This document shows positions 8,143 through 16,957 of a stretch of 64,000 nucleotides of DNA, in pieces. The stretch lies in contig CP148031.1 in NCBI GenBank assembly GCA_040500365.1, positions 806,001 to 870,000 on the forward strand. The letters run 5' to 3'. A program made the position numbers and the translations under genes. Under the pieces are notes generated by a model that worked only from the letters and a program-made list of their open reading frames with translations, was not told where the DNA came from and did not search any database. The first letter of the stretch is position 1; every line of letters starts with the position of its first letter. Origin of the DNA: Dehalobacter alkaniphilus. GTDB lineage: Bacteria; Bacillota; Desulfitobacteriia; Desulfitobacteriales; Syntrophobotulaceae.

Positions 8143-9882
8143 ATGACTGTATCTGAATATATTTTTGATTTTTTGCAAAAAAAAGGACTTAAAACAGTTT
8201 ATATGGTATCAGGGAGTTCCGCCATGTGGCTGACCGACGCACTCAAGAACAACGAAAGACTTCAGGCTGTTTGCTGCCATCATGAACAGGCAGCTGCCAT
8301 GGCAGCCGCCTGTTACGGTAGAGTCGGAGGAGTACCCGGCGCGTGCCTCGTTACTATTGGACCGGGAGCTACCAATGCTATTACGGGAGTAGCTGGTGCC
8401 TATGTGGATTCCTGTCCAATGTTCGTGTTGTCCGGACAGGCTAACTCCCGGATCTTGCAGTATCAGATAGATACCGGAATTCGCCAGAAAGGTACCCAAA
8501 GTCTCAACCTGGAGCCGCTGGTTTCATCGATCGTCAAATACTTTGCTGCCGTCATGGACCCCAAGGATATCCGCTATCATATGGAAAGGGCCTATTTTGA
8601 GGCCATGAACGGGAGAAAAGGCCCGGTATGGCTGGATGTTCCCGTCGATATTCAGAACAGGCAGGTTCCTGACGAATTAGAAATGGAAGGCTTTATTGTC
8701 CCCGAGCAGGTTTGCGAAGATTTTGATATTTTTGAGATCGTTAATATGATTAAGATTGCAAAAAAACCCTTGATCCTGGCTGGATATGGCGTAAGAAGCG
8801 CCGGCGCATCAGATATGTTGAAGGCATTTTCTGCAAAATATCAAATTCCGGTTGTTACCTCCCGCGGCGGCATTGACGTTATCGAATCTGATCATCCGCT
8901 CTTTGTCGGAAGACCAGGAAGTTATGGTGACAGAGCTTCACACTTTGCAATACAGAACTGTGATTTACTTTTTATCCTGGGCAGCAGGCTTGCGGTTTCC
9001 ACGATCGGATATTATCCAGAGAGGCTTGCGGGTGAAGCAAAAAAAATCATGGTGGATATCGATACGAAAGAGCTGGATAAAAACGATGTGTCTGTTGATA
9101 TAAAACTCTGTTATGATGTAAAAAGCTTTTTGGAGAAGATGCTGGCTGCTGAAGCGAAAGTTATGATGGATGACAGGATGGAGTGGCTGGAATTCTGTTT
9201 GAATAACAAGAAAAAGTATCCCGTTGTGCAGGAAGAATACCGTCAGGAACATCCGATCAACAGCTATCATTTTACTGAACTGCTGACGGAGCAGGTTCCC
9301 GAAAATACAAACATTATTGTGGACACGGGCAGCGTGTGCAATATTGTATCTCAGACATGGAAGATTAAAAGAGGACAGAATTATATAATTTCTGGAGGGC
9401 TTTCCAGTATGGGCTTTTGGGCGGCTTCTATCGGGGCTGCGGCGATGTCGGATAAAGTCATTGCTCTGGCGGGGGATGGTTCCGCGCATATGAATATCCA
9501 GGAACTGGCTACACTGAAATATAATGACCTTCCTATAAAACTATTTGTTTATAACAATCATGGCTATCTGCTGATACGGCACAATCAGCACAATTATATG
9601 AACGATCGTTTCCTTGGCGTTGGCCCTGACAGCGGCTTAGAAATGCCTGATTTTTGTGCTGTCGCTTGCGCCTACGGTATCAAGGCCGTAAGAATCTCTA
9701 ACAGAGAAGAGATCGCAGATAAGGTACACGAAGTCCTAACTTACGACGGGCCGGTGGTCTGCGAGGTTATGGTGCAGGAATTTGGCATTATCGCACCGAG
9801 AATAGCCTCCAGAGTAATGCCGGACGGCACCCTAAAGGCTGCAGAATTCGACGATTTGTGGCCGTTCTTGGATAAGGAGTGA
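8143..9882 (+). CDS. ThDP-dependent acetolactate-synthase-like enzyme
   Basis: The 579-residue protein has the complete three-domain layout of the acetohydroxyacid synthase/pyruvate oxidase family. The catalytic Glu48 sits in CCHHEQAAAM, a central FAD/nucleotide-like domain covers about 190-330, and the ThDP motif starts with GDGSAHMN near 445 and ends with YNNHGY. No regulatory small subunit is adjacent, and all neighbours are sugar genes. A role like that of YerE, which adds an acetyl unit from pyruvate to a CDP-4-keto-sugar, is therefore more likely than branched amino-acid synthesis. That role is inference. Confidence 0.82.
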   Translation: MTVSEYIFDFLQKKGLKTVYMVSGSSAMWLTDALKNNERLQAVCCHHEQAAAMAAACYGRVGGVPGACLVTIGPGATNAITGVAGAYVDSCPMFVLSGQANSRILQYQIDTGIRQKGTQSLNLEPLVSSIVKYFAAVMDPKDIRYHMERAYFEAMNGRKGPVWLDVPVDIQNRQVPDELEMEGFIVPEQVCEDFDIFEIVNMIKIAKKPLILAGYGVRSAGASDMLKAFSAKYQIPVVTSRGGIDVIESDHPLFVGRPGSYGDRASHFAIQNCDLLFILGSRLAVSTIGYYPERLAGEAKKIMVDIDTKELDKNDVSVDIKLCYDVKSFLEKMLAAEAKVMMDDRMEWLEFCLNNKKKYPVVQEEYRQEHPINSYHFTELLTEQVPENTNIIVDTGSVCNIVSQTWKIKRGQNYIISGGLSSMGFWAASIGAAAMSDKVIALAGDGSAHMNIQELATLKYNDLPIKLFVYNNHGYLLIRHNQHNYMNDRFLGVGPDSGLEMPDFCAVACAYGIKAVRISNREEIADKVHEVLTYDGPVVCEVMVQEFGIIAPRIASRVMPDGTLKAAEFDDLWPFLDKE

Positions 9883-9941
9883 ATGACAAATTTCATTTAA
9901 GTTTCAGCGTAGTTCAATACGAATCAAGGATGGAGGTTATC

Positions 9942-11228
9942 ATGGGAGATGTCAAAGTCGCTGTCCTGGGCAGCGGAGTTTCGGGGCTTTCTGCGGCGTA
10001 TACATTAAGGAGAAATGGAATAGAGGCGGCAGTCTTTGAGAAGAAGAACCATTATGGGGGCCTTTGCAGCAGCTTTACGGTTGACGGATTTACCTTTGAC
10101 ACCTTTGCTCATCTGGCTTTTTCCAAAAATTCGTATTTCAACGGCTTATTTGAAGATAAAACGGAATATTTTGTTCATATGCCCGAAGCACTGAACTATT
10201 ATGATGGTATCTGGGTAAGAAATCCTGTCCAAAACAATCTCTTTTCACTAAAGGTTGAGGAGAAGATAGAAATTATCAAAGGCTTTATCGGACGCTGGGA
10301 TAGGTCAGTTTTTAACTTTGATGACTGGCTGAGAAACCAGTACGGTGACTATTTTACCGATCATTTTCCAGCTAGATACACAAGAAAATACTGGACGGTG
10401 GAATCCTGTGAGCTGGAATCAAAATGGGCGGAAAATAGAATGTATAAGCCATCCATTGACGAGGTGCTTCGCGGAGCAATGTCTGAGGATACGCCAAATG
10501 TGCATTATTCCAAGGAAATGCATTATCCGAAGTTCGGCGGCTTTCAAGCATTCCTGGCACCATTAGCCGAAGACGCGGATATCCGCTTCTCGATGGAAGT
10601 CTGCGAAATCGATCAGAAAAGCAAGACACTGAGCTTTTTGAATCATGAACCAATGGCATATGACAGGCTCATCTCGACAATTCCGCTTACGGAGCTGATC
10701 CCGATCATGAAGAATGTACCCTGGGAAGTGAGGAAGTCTGCTGAAGGGCTGGATTACACATCTGGAATTATGGTTTCGCTGGGATTTAACAGAAAGAATG
10801 TCTCACCATCCTTGTGGTTTTATATTTATGATGAAGAGATATATCCCTCAAGGGTCTATTCACCGAGTATCAAGTCGCCGAACAACGTACCGGAAGGCTG
10901 CAGTTCTATTCAAGCGGAGATCTATTTTTCAAAGAGGAAGCCCTTGACGGAATTGCCGGAAGTTATCGCCGAAAAAGCAATTGAACAGATGGCGTGGATG
11001 GGTCTTTTCAAAGAGAATGAGATTTTGGTTAAAGATGTGCGAGTTGAAAAATATGCTAATGTGATGTTCACGCCGGAAATCTATCATAACCGAAAAATCG
11101 TGCGCGACTATTTGGATTCTGTGGGAATCTTATATGCCGGTCGGTTCGGAGAATGGGATTATCTATGGGTAGATCAGAGCCTGCTGAGCGGAAATCGGGC
11201 TGCGGAAAAGCTGGTAGACGATCTTTAA
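9942..11228 (+). CDS. FAD-dependent oxidoreductase (protoporphyrinogen-oxidase/amine-oxidase fold)
   Basis: A 428-residue flavoprotein. The N-terminal dinucleotide-binding motif is VLGSGVSGLSAAY (8-20), followed by FEKKNHYGGLCSSF, the second FAD-contact stretch of the NAD(P)-binding Rossmann/amine-oxidase family that also includes UDP-galactopyranose mutase. The frame is open to 9879, but TGGAGG (9931-9936) places the start at ATG 9942. Related proteins occur in polysaccharide clusters as sugar desaturases or mutases, but the substrate cannot be told here. Confidence 0.78.
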   Translation: MGDVKVAVLGSGVSGLSAAYTLRRNGIEAAVFEKKNHYGGLCSSFTVDGFTFDTFAHLAFSKNSYFNGLFEDKTEYFVHMPEALNYYDGIWVRNPVQNNLFSLKVEEKIEIIKGFIGRWDRSVFNFDDWLRNQYGDYFTDHFPARYTRKYWTVESCELESKWAENRMYKPSIDEVLRGAMSEDTPNVHYSKEMHYPKFGGFQAFLAPLAEDADIRFSMEVCEIDQKSKTLSFLNHEPMAYDRLISTIPLTELIPIMKNVPWEVRKSAEGLDYTSGIMVSLGFNRKNVSPSLWFYIYDEEIYPSRVYSPSIKSPNNVPEGCSSIQAEIYFSKRKPLTELPEVIAEKAIEQMAWMGLFKENEILVKDVRVEKYANVMFTPEIYHNRKIVRDYLDSVGILYAGRFGEWDYLWVDQSLLSGNRAAEKLVDDL

Positions 11229-11286
11229 AGACGAATACCCTGCTAAAACAATTATTTAAAGGTTGATTAGGTAGCGGTGAGAGAAA

Positions 11287-12447
11287 ATGAATGTGACTAT
11301 AAAACAGTTACTGCAGAATTTGCAATTTGATACAAAGAAAGATGGTTGCGCTTGTGCACTGGATGGAAATCAACCAGTAATCATCTATGGTGCAGGCTAT
11401 TGCGGTGCCTTGTTCTGTGAACTGATGCTGAAAGCTGACATAAGACCGGTCTGCTTTTTCGACTGTAACGAAGCCAAAGCGGGCGCTGAAATGATGGGAA
11501 CGAAGATATGCCTACCAAAGACCCTGGAAAATTCCGAGCAATACTTTGTTGTCGTCTGCATGTTTCAGAAAGGAATTCTTTTCGATCAAATTAAGGAAAT
11601 GCTGACAGGTATGGGCTATGCCCATGTCATACACGTTTACGAAATCAGGTATGACAGGAAGTTTTTCAACGGGCAAAATTTAATTATTTCACCCGACTTA
11701 TTGTTGTTGAGAAAAAACAAGTCCTCTATTGAAAGAGTACACGGTTTGCTCAGTGATGAATTATCCAAGGATACCTACCTGAAATTGATGGAATTTTTGA
11801 TACAGGATTACGATGCTTCTATACCGTCTCTGCCAATAAGGGAACAGTATTTTGCTTATGACGTATATGAGCGGAAAGATAACGAAGTTTTCGTTGACTG
11901 CGGAGCGTTCAAAGGCGAGGTCATGGATATCTTTATAAGCAGAAATCATGCAAAATTCAGAGAATATCTCGCAATCGAACCGGACACAGCGTATGTAAAG
12001 ATTTTGGAAAAAAAGAAGAAAGAATACGGTGACGACCGAATTGCGATTCTTCCTGTTGCTGCAAGTGACAGCATCGGTATCGTAAACATCCGAAATTATG
12101 CTAATGAGAACTCAGTTGTGGTTGCTGATGGAGAATCAAGTGTCAATTGCCTGCCGCTGGATTATTTGCTTTCGAAAAAAATCCCGACATTGATTAAAAT
12201 TGATGTGGAAGGGTATGAGCAAAATGTCTTAAACGGAGCTGAAAGCATGATCAAGGCCTATCAACCTGTACTGGCCGTTGCGATTTATCACAAAGAGCGG
12301 GATTTTTGGGAAATCCCGTTGAAGATAAAAGAAAAATATCCGTTTTATTCATTGTTTATCAGAAGCTATATGAATATTCAGGAGACCATTTTGTATGCGG
12401 TGCCGCCTAGCAGAAAGGTGAGGATGGTTTTAAATGAAATATCTTGA
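11287..12447 (+). CDS. FkbM-type methyltransferase with N-terminal Rossmann-like domain (paralogue)
   Basis: A 386-residue relative of the protein at 4934. It has IIYGAGYCGALF (32-43) in the N-terminal Rossmann-like part, the FkbM SAM motif VFVDCGAFKGE near 200-211, IKIDVEGYE further on, and the same C-terminal block containing FWEIPLKIK and LFIRSYMN. Two copies of this architecture in one cluster suggest methylation of two positions or two sugars of one glycan (inference). It overlaps the aldo/keto reductase gene by 14 bases. Confidence 0.8.
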   Translation: MNVTIKQLLQNLQFDTKKDGCACALDGNQPVIIYGAGYCGALFCELMLKADIRPVCFFDCNEAKAGAEMMGTKICLPKTLENSEQYFVVVCMFQKGILFDQIKEMLTGMGYAHVIHVYEIRYDRKFFNGQNLIISPDLLLLRKNKSSIERVHGLLSDELSKDTYLKLMEFLIQDYDASIPSLPIREQYFAYDVYERKDNEVFVDCGAFKGEVMDIFISRNHAKFREYLAIEPDTAYVKILEKKKKEYGDDRIAILPVAASDSIGIVNIRNYANENSVVVADGESSVNCLPLDYLLSKKIPTLIKIDVEGYEQNVLNGAESMIKAYQPVLAVAIYHKERDFWEIPLKIKEKYPFYSLFIRSYMNIQETILYAVPPSRKVRMVLNEIS

Positions 12448-13396
12448 CAAATATGGCATGCGAATGTCCAAAATTGGCTTGGGGACCGGCAGATTCGGAA
12501 CGCTTGTTGATGAGAGAACATCTTTCGAAATGCTTGATCTATTTATTGCTGGCGGAGGAAATGTCATTGATACGGCAAAAAACTATTATGAATGGGTTGA
12601 AAACGGTCGTGGAGCCAGTGAAAAAACAATTGGAAAATGGATGGATTCCAGAGGAACGCGTGATAAAGTATACATTTCCACTAAAGGTGGCGTCAGAAAC
12701 GAGGGAAGAAAGTTTTTTATCAATCTCAGCAGAGACAACCTGTGCTGCGAGTTCAAAAGCAGCCAGGATGCGCTGAGGAGAGAAAAGATCGATATCTATT
12801 TGCTGCACCGCGATGAGCCTGAACGTCCAGTAGAGGAGATCATGGAAACCCTTCAGCTTATTGCTGAAATCGGAGATGTCAAGGCCATCGGGGTATGCAA
12901 CTGGAGTGCGCAAAGAATTGCATCTGCCAACACATATGCTGAAAGGCAGGGATACAAGCTGCTTACCATGATCCAGACTTGGTGGTCGATTGCGGCCTAT
13001 ACAGACGAGATGTGGAACGACCTAACAACAACGCATATGGACCAGAAAACTTATGATTATATTAAAAAGAATGATCTTGTTGGGATGGCTTTCACTTCTC
13101 AGGCCAAAGGCTTTTTTCAAAAGGCGGCGGCTGTTGGTCTTGACAAGCTGGATGGTTTTCTGAAACAAAGGATTGCGACAGAGAACAATCTAAAGATTCT
13201 GGAAGGTATTACCCAGTACTGTAGAGAGCATCATTGTTCACCGACGGCTGTAGTAAACGGGTATATCACATCAAATGACGTTGACGGGATAGCACTTGTC
13301 AGTTGCTCAACAATGGAGCAGTTGACGGATATCCTGGACAACTGCGACATAGAGGTTGAAAAAAGTTTTATACGGCATATTGACAGCCTTCGTTGA
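12434..13396 (+). CDS. Aldo/keto reductase
   Basis: A 320-residue AKR barrel enzyme. The catalytic set is visible: Asp46 in VIDTAKNYYE, Tyr51 or Tyr52, Lys84 in YISTKGG, and His125 in YLLHRDEPE. It contains a phrase like GVCNWSAQRI typical of AKR strand 6. The start overlaps the end of the FkbM gene, so it is part of the same transcript. It probably reduces a keto group of the sugar intermediate, but AKRs are broad and this is not proved. Confidence 0.85.
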   Translation: MKYLDKYGMRMSKIGLGTGRFGTLVDERTSFEMLDLFIAGGGNVIDTAKNYYEWVENGRGASEKTIGKWMDSRGTRDKVYISTKGGVRNEGRKFFINLSRDNLCCEFKSSQDALRREKIDIYLLHRDEPERPVEEIMETLQLIAEIGDVKAIGVCNWSAQRIASANTYAERQGYKLLTMIQTWWSIAAYTDEMWNDLTTTHMDQKTYDYIKKNDLVGMAFTSQAKGFFQKAAAVGLDKLDGFLKQRIATENNLKILEGITQYCREHHCSPTAVVNGYITSNDVDGIALVSCSTMEQLTDILDNCDIEVEKSFIRHIDSLR

Positions 13397-13473
13397 GCTT
13401 GTGTAAATCAAATTATGTCGTTATCAAGGAGAGTCTTGGCTTTGCTGTATTATGCCAGGATAGTTAGGAGTAC

Positions 13474-15171
13474 ATGATGGTTAATAATATCGATTTGTGC
13501 GTGCAAGTCCTTGAAGCTGTTCAGACACTTTCTGAAGCGTCGGACTATGTCATGGATCTATGTCGGAATGGCGGCGGCGGCTTTGAAAGTTATACATCAC
13601 AGATGAGGGTAATGCTTTCTGCACTGGAGGAACCGCTCAATGTATTGGCAGAAGAAGAACCAGCGCTGACAGCGCAACTTTTCAAGGAAAATGCGGAATA
13701 TTCACTGGAACGTATCTGTAAATTGTATAAAAATGACCGCAACAGAGCCGCTGAAAAGATTGAATTTGAATTATATCCAATCATCTGTGAATTGTACGTT
13801 GACATTTACTTCTACGGTGTTATCTATCCTGATAAAGAAAAAATACTTGATTACTTTAAATCGGACATGCCGAAGCTCTGTCCACTGCCATATGCAGAAC
13901 AGTCGGAAAAAAACGGCGAATATAAATATGAGCTGTCCATTGTCGTACCGGCATATAATCACCTTGATACGACCATACAGTGCCTGAACAGCCTTCTGCA
14001 AAATATACCCGAAGGTCTAAAGTTTGAGTTAATCCTTTTTAATCATGGTTCCAGTGATGGGACACAGGAATATTTTGAAAGCCTGTATCCGACAAAACAG
14101 ATTGATTTTAAAAATAATGTGAAAACGTTAAGCGTTCTAGGTCGTGTTATTGAAGGAAAATATTTTTTATTTGTTTCCAATGATGTTATTATTACCTCAC
14201 GTTCCATTGAAAATCTGCTGACCTGTATAAAATCAGACGAAAAAATTGGCATGGCTGCGTCGGTAGCTCCCAATATATCCAATTTGCAGTCAATTCCAGC
14301 CGAATACCAGGGTATAGAAGAACTGAATAATTTTGCAGAGAAAAATAATATCAGCGATCCGTTCAGATGGGAACAACGAGTCCGGCTGACTCCGCCAGTA
14401 TGTATATTTTCAAGCATAAACCTCTACGCTTATTCGTTTTTGGGATATGGTTATATATATCAAGAACGTGGTGTTGCTTTTGGTGATGATAGTTCAACGA
14501 TGTTGCTGAGACGGAACGGATATAGAAACCTGCTTTGCAAAGATTCATATGTTCATCATTTTGGAAGCGTGACAATAAATGATGATATTGCAAAAAGCAA
14601 GGCTAAAAGTGATGTCTATACAATAGGTCGATTTGATTACAGGCGTATTTTTGGTATAGATCCCTGGGGAACAGGCTACTGTTACTGCTATGCCCTTATG
14701 CAGGCACTTGACCCCTGCAATGTGGATCATACCGACATCCTGGGTATTAACTGTGGAATGGGAGAAAACTCGCTGCATATTCGTGAACTTCTGAAACAGA
14801 ATGTAAAAAATACTAACGTCACCCTTTACAATGTCACGGACGACAACACCTTTGCTCCAGACCTGAAAAGTTTTTCGGACAGATTTGAACGGATGGATTC
14901 TCTTGATGACATCAATAGGGTATTTGAGGGGCAACTATTTGATTACATCGTTATAGAGGACGACTTCAAAAAACGGCCTTCGCCAATGAATTATCTGGAA
15001 ACTCTATACGCGCGCCTAAAACCCGGCGGGAAACTTGCAGTCTGCATACGGAGTAAATTAACAGGGCTGGACATAGTTAAAATGGAAAAAGAATTTTGCA
15101 GGAAATTTGGTGCTAAGCGGATTGATGGAAATGATGGGACGGATTGGATGGTCATAGAGAAGAATCATTAG
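13474..15171 (+). CDS. Family 2 glycosyltransferase with C-terminal methyltransferase-like domain
   Basis: A 565-residue protein in three parts: a helical N-terminal region (1-150), a GT-A type glycosyltransferase domain starting at YELSIVVPAYNH (near 152) with NHGSSDGT and VSNDVI (DxD-like) motifs, and a C-terminal domain (about 415-565) with LGINCGMGEN and YARLKPGGKL, which resemble the SAM-binding and motif-III regions of methyltransferases. It is the only glycosyltransferase in the visible cluster, so it is a candidate for transferring the finished sugar. ATG 13474 or the adjacent ATG 13477 is the start. It ends the sugar cluster. Confidence 0.78.
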   Translation: MMVNNIDLCVQVLEAVQTLSEASDYVMDLCRNGGGGFESYTSQMRVMLSALEEPLNVLAEEEPALTAQLFKENAEYSLERICKLYKNDRNRAAEKIEFELYPIICELYVDIYFYGVIYPDKEKILDYFKSDMPKLCPLPYAEQSEKNGEYKYELSIVVPAYNHLDTTIQCLNSLLQNIPEGLKFELILFNHGSSDGTQEYFESLYPTKQIDFKNNVKTLSVLGRVIEGKYFLFVSNDVIITSRSIENLLTCIKSDEKIGMAASVAPNISNLQSIPAEYQGIEELNNFAEKNNISDPFRWEQRVRLTPPVCIFSSINLYAYSFLGYGYIYQERGVAFGDDSSTMLLRRNGYRNLLCKDSYVHHFGSVTINDDIAKSKAKSDVYTIGRFDYRRIFGIDPWGTGYCYCYALMQALDPCNVDHTDILGINCGMGENSLHIRELLKQNVKNTNVTLYNVTDDNTFAPDLKSFSDRFERMDSLDDINRVFEGQLFDYIVIEDDFKKRPSPMNYLETLYARLKPGGKLAVCIRSKLTGLDIVKMEKEFCRKFGAKRIDGNDGTDWMVIEKNH

Positions 15172-15223
15172 TTTAGTATAATAACAGTTTTGTCCGTTTC
15201 CCATTTACAGAAACAGATTTATC

Positions 15224-15584
15224 CTAGTTCCAGATACGCCATAAAAGCGGAGTGACCAAGCCGTTTGAACGGATTAAAAGGGTTGAGACCGGATTCATGC
15301 ACCAAAGATGCTTTTTTCCAGCATTATCGAAAAGCCAACAAATAAATGGCATTTTATTCCATAAAGATGTATCATCCAAAGCGACAATATCCCCTTCACT
15401 AAAGGTAGTTTAAGGGGTGCTGCAAAAAGCTTGAAGGCGTCCAAGACTCCTATTAAGCCAAGATAAGTCGTGCTTGAAAAACCGGCTGAACGCTGACTAA
15501 GAAGGCGGTCTATTGCCAAGAAACTGCTCAAGAATCGGCACCTTCGGGTCTGTTGACAAACGGTGTAGGATAAACTCAATTTAA
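15224..15584 (-). pseudogene. Decayed DDE transposase fragment (IS4-superfamily-like)
   Basis: Read on the minus strand in one frame, this stretch gives a transposase-like sequence interrupted by two in-frame stops and lacking both ends. Recognisable parts are FSRFFKHDLSWLNR, GDIVALDDTSLW (an IALDDT-like DDE motif with the first Asp), FICWLFDNAGKKH and TPLLWRIWN at the end. Such ALDDT/LFDH/PLFWRIW blocks are typical of DDE transposases of the IS4 superfamily. No complete inverted repeats were found. A remnant, not a functional gene. Confidence 0.6.
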
Positions 15585-15717
15585 AATTTGACTATTTTTT
15601 AATTTACTATACTAGTGTACTCAAATTCTAAAACGACGAATTTTTAACTTCCCCCAAGGGTCTTGTTAACTAAGAAATATCACCCGCCAAAATGGTATAA
15701 TGAAAAAGGGTGAGTTG

Positions 15718-15832
15718 ATGATGACAGAGCAAAAAAACAGACAAAACCGGATGCTGTGCGTATTAATGGAAGACCTTGTACCTAAAGGACACTTCCTTCG
15801 GAAGCTGGATGCGGCAATAGATTTCAGTCTAC
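15718..15832 (+). pseudogene. 5' stub of an IS1182-family transposase
   Basis: Starts at ATG 15718 after AAAAGGGTGAG and encodes about 38 residues with the IS1182 N-terminal signature: VLMEDLVPKGHFLRKLD followed by AAIDFS. The match then ends abruptly and the frame continues as unrelated residues to a stop at 15900. From here the opposite strand carries the 3' end of the IS30-type transposase, so the element was broken by insertion or recombination of that element. Confidence 0.7.
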
Positions 15833-16720
15833 TACCTTCTTTACGCATTCCTGAGTACATGAATCCATTAGAAAAGCAGTCATTAAAGAAGAGTTTCTAA
15901 AGAAAAACGTAAGCAGAACCTTGCCGCTTTTCCTTCCATAAAGCGTATCCATTTCTATGACCGAAGTTTCTGGATTAGATTCAATAAAAGCCTTGAAGTC
16001 ATCATAAGTTCGTCCGAGTCTGTGAGTCTGTACTCACTTCATTTGAAGAAGAGCCTTCTTGTATGGCTTGTACCTTACCTTCCTCGGAAGGTCGATGTTT
16101 CTTGCTGTGAAAACATTCATGTCAAAGTAGTTGTACAGAGTCCTCTGTAAACAGGGGATTTCCTTACGGTGATTGGCAAATATATGCGCAAGCGACTGTC
16201 CTTTAAGGACAAGCGGAGAAATCATGTCGTCAAGCTTTGACAGCTCATTAGGCGTGATATCGAGACCTTCCCTTGATGATTTCAGCAAGTCTTGGTAATT
16301 TGCATCTGCTACTTTAGCACGGTAATATTGCTGCTTTTCTGCGCGGCATACGATTGTACGCTCACATCCGTTGCACACATGCGGAAAGCGTAAGAGAGTC
16401 TGACACTTTACAGGAGCAAAACTGGAGCAAATTCTTAAACAGTTCAAAGTGGGGCATCTCTTGCATAAATGATTGCAGGAATCGCTGCATATATGCTTCT
16501 TTATGCATTCTCTGCGCTTGCTGCAGCTGATGACATCAGTCTGTTTGTTTCGTCTGCTTTTTATCCTGTTTCTCCGAACTTCTTTAGAAATAGTGGTAGG
16601 ATCTTTTTCTAAACGATCAGCGATCACCTTGAGCGTGAATTTTTGGTTCAGCGCGTCTTCTATATAGTGTCTATCCTCTAGTGTTAAGCGTTTTCCTTTA
16701 TTAGCCTTCTTGTGTTTCAT
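15824..16720 (-). pseudogene. IS30-family transposase, truncated and interrupted by a stop
   Basis: The minus-strand frame begins at ATG 16718-16720 with the IS30 helix-turn-helix region (LTLEDRHYIEDALNQ, then ADRLEKDPTTISKEVRRNR). It has a cysteine-rich stretch and reaches a TGA at 16034. The same frame continues past it with YDDFKAFIE, SVIEMDTLYG (first catalytic Asp), KVLLTFFFRNSSLM and CTQECVKKVVD, ending at 15824. The second Asp and the Glu of the DDE triad are missing. The element is therefore inactive: one nonsense codon and a lost 3' third, fused to the IS1182 stub. Confidence 0.82.
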
Positions 16721-16957
16721 AATTAACTACATCTCCTGACATGATCAGGACAGATATCCAGTTAATCTTAACAAAACAAAATCCGGCTGCAACACTAAAT
16801 TCTGCTTTCTGCAATACTAACTTCTGATTAGACGCTCAAAACGGAAGTTAGATTTTCATTTAAGGGGTATGTAAAATACTGCAAGTAACAATTGCTAATT
16901 TAGACAGAATATATTAAAATTATAAAAAAATACATTTAGAGGAGAAAAGTGGTAAAA

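Noticed and set aside
15295..15579. A 94-residue minus-strand protein between the sugar cluster and the IS remnants
   Set aside because: A neighbouring frame with stops gives a recognisable transposase sequence; this frame is a shadow of that pseudogene.
16034..16036. Selenocysteine codon (TGA) in the IS30-type transposase
   Set aside because: No SECIS-like hairpin and no family precedent; the gene also lacks its 3' third, so it is a nonsense mutation in a pseudogene.
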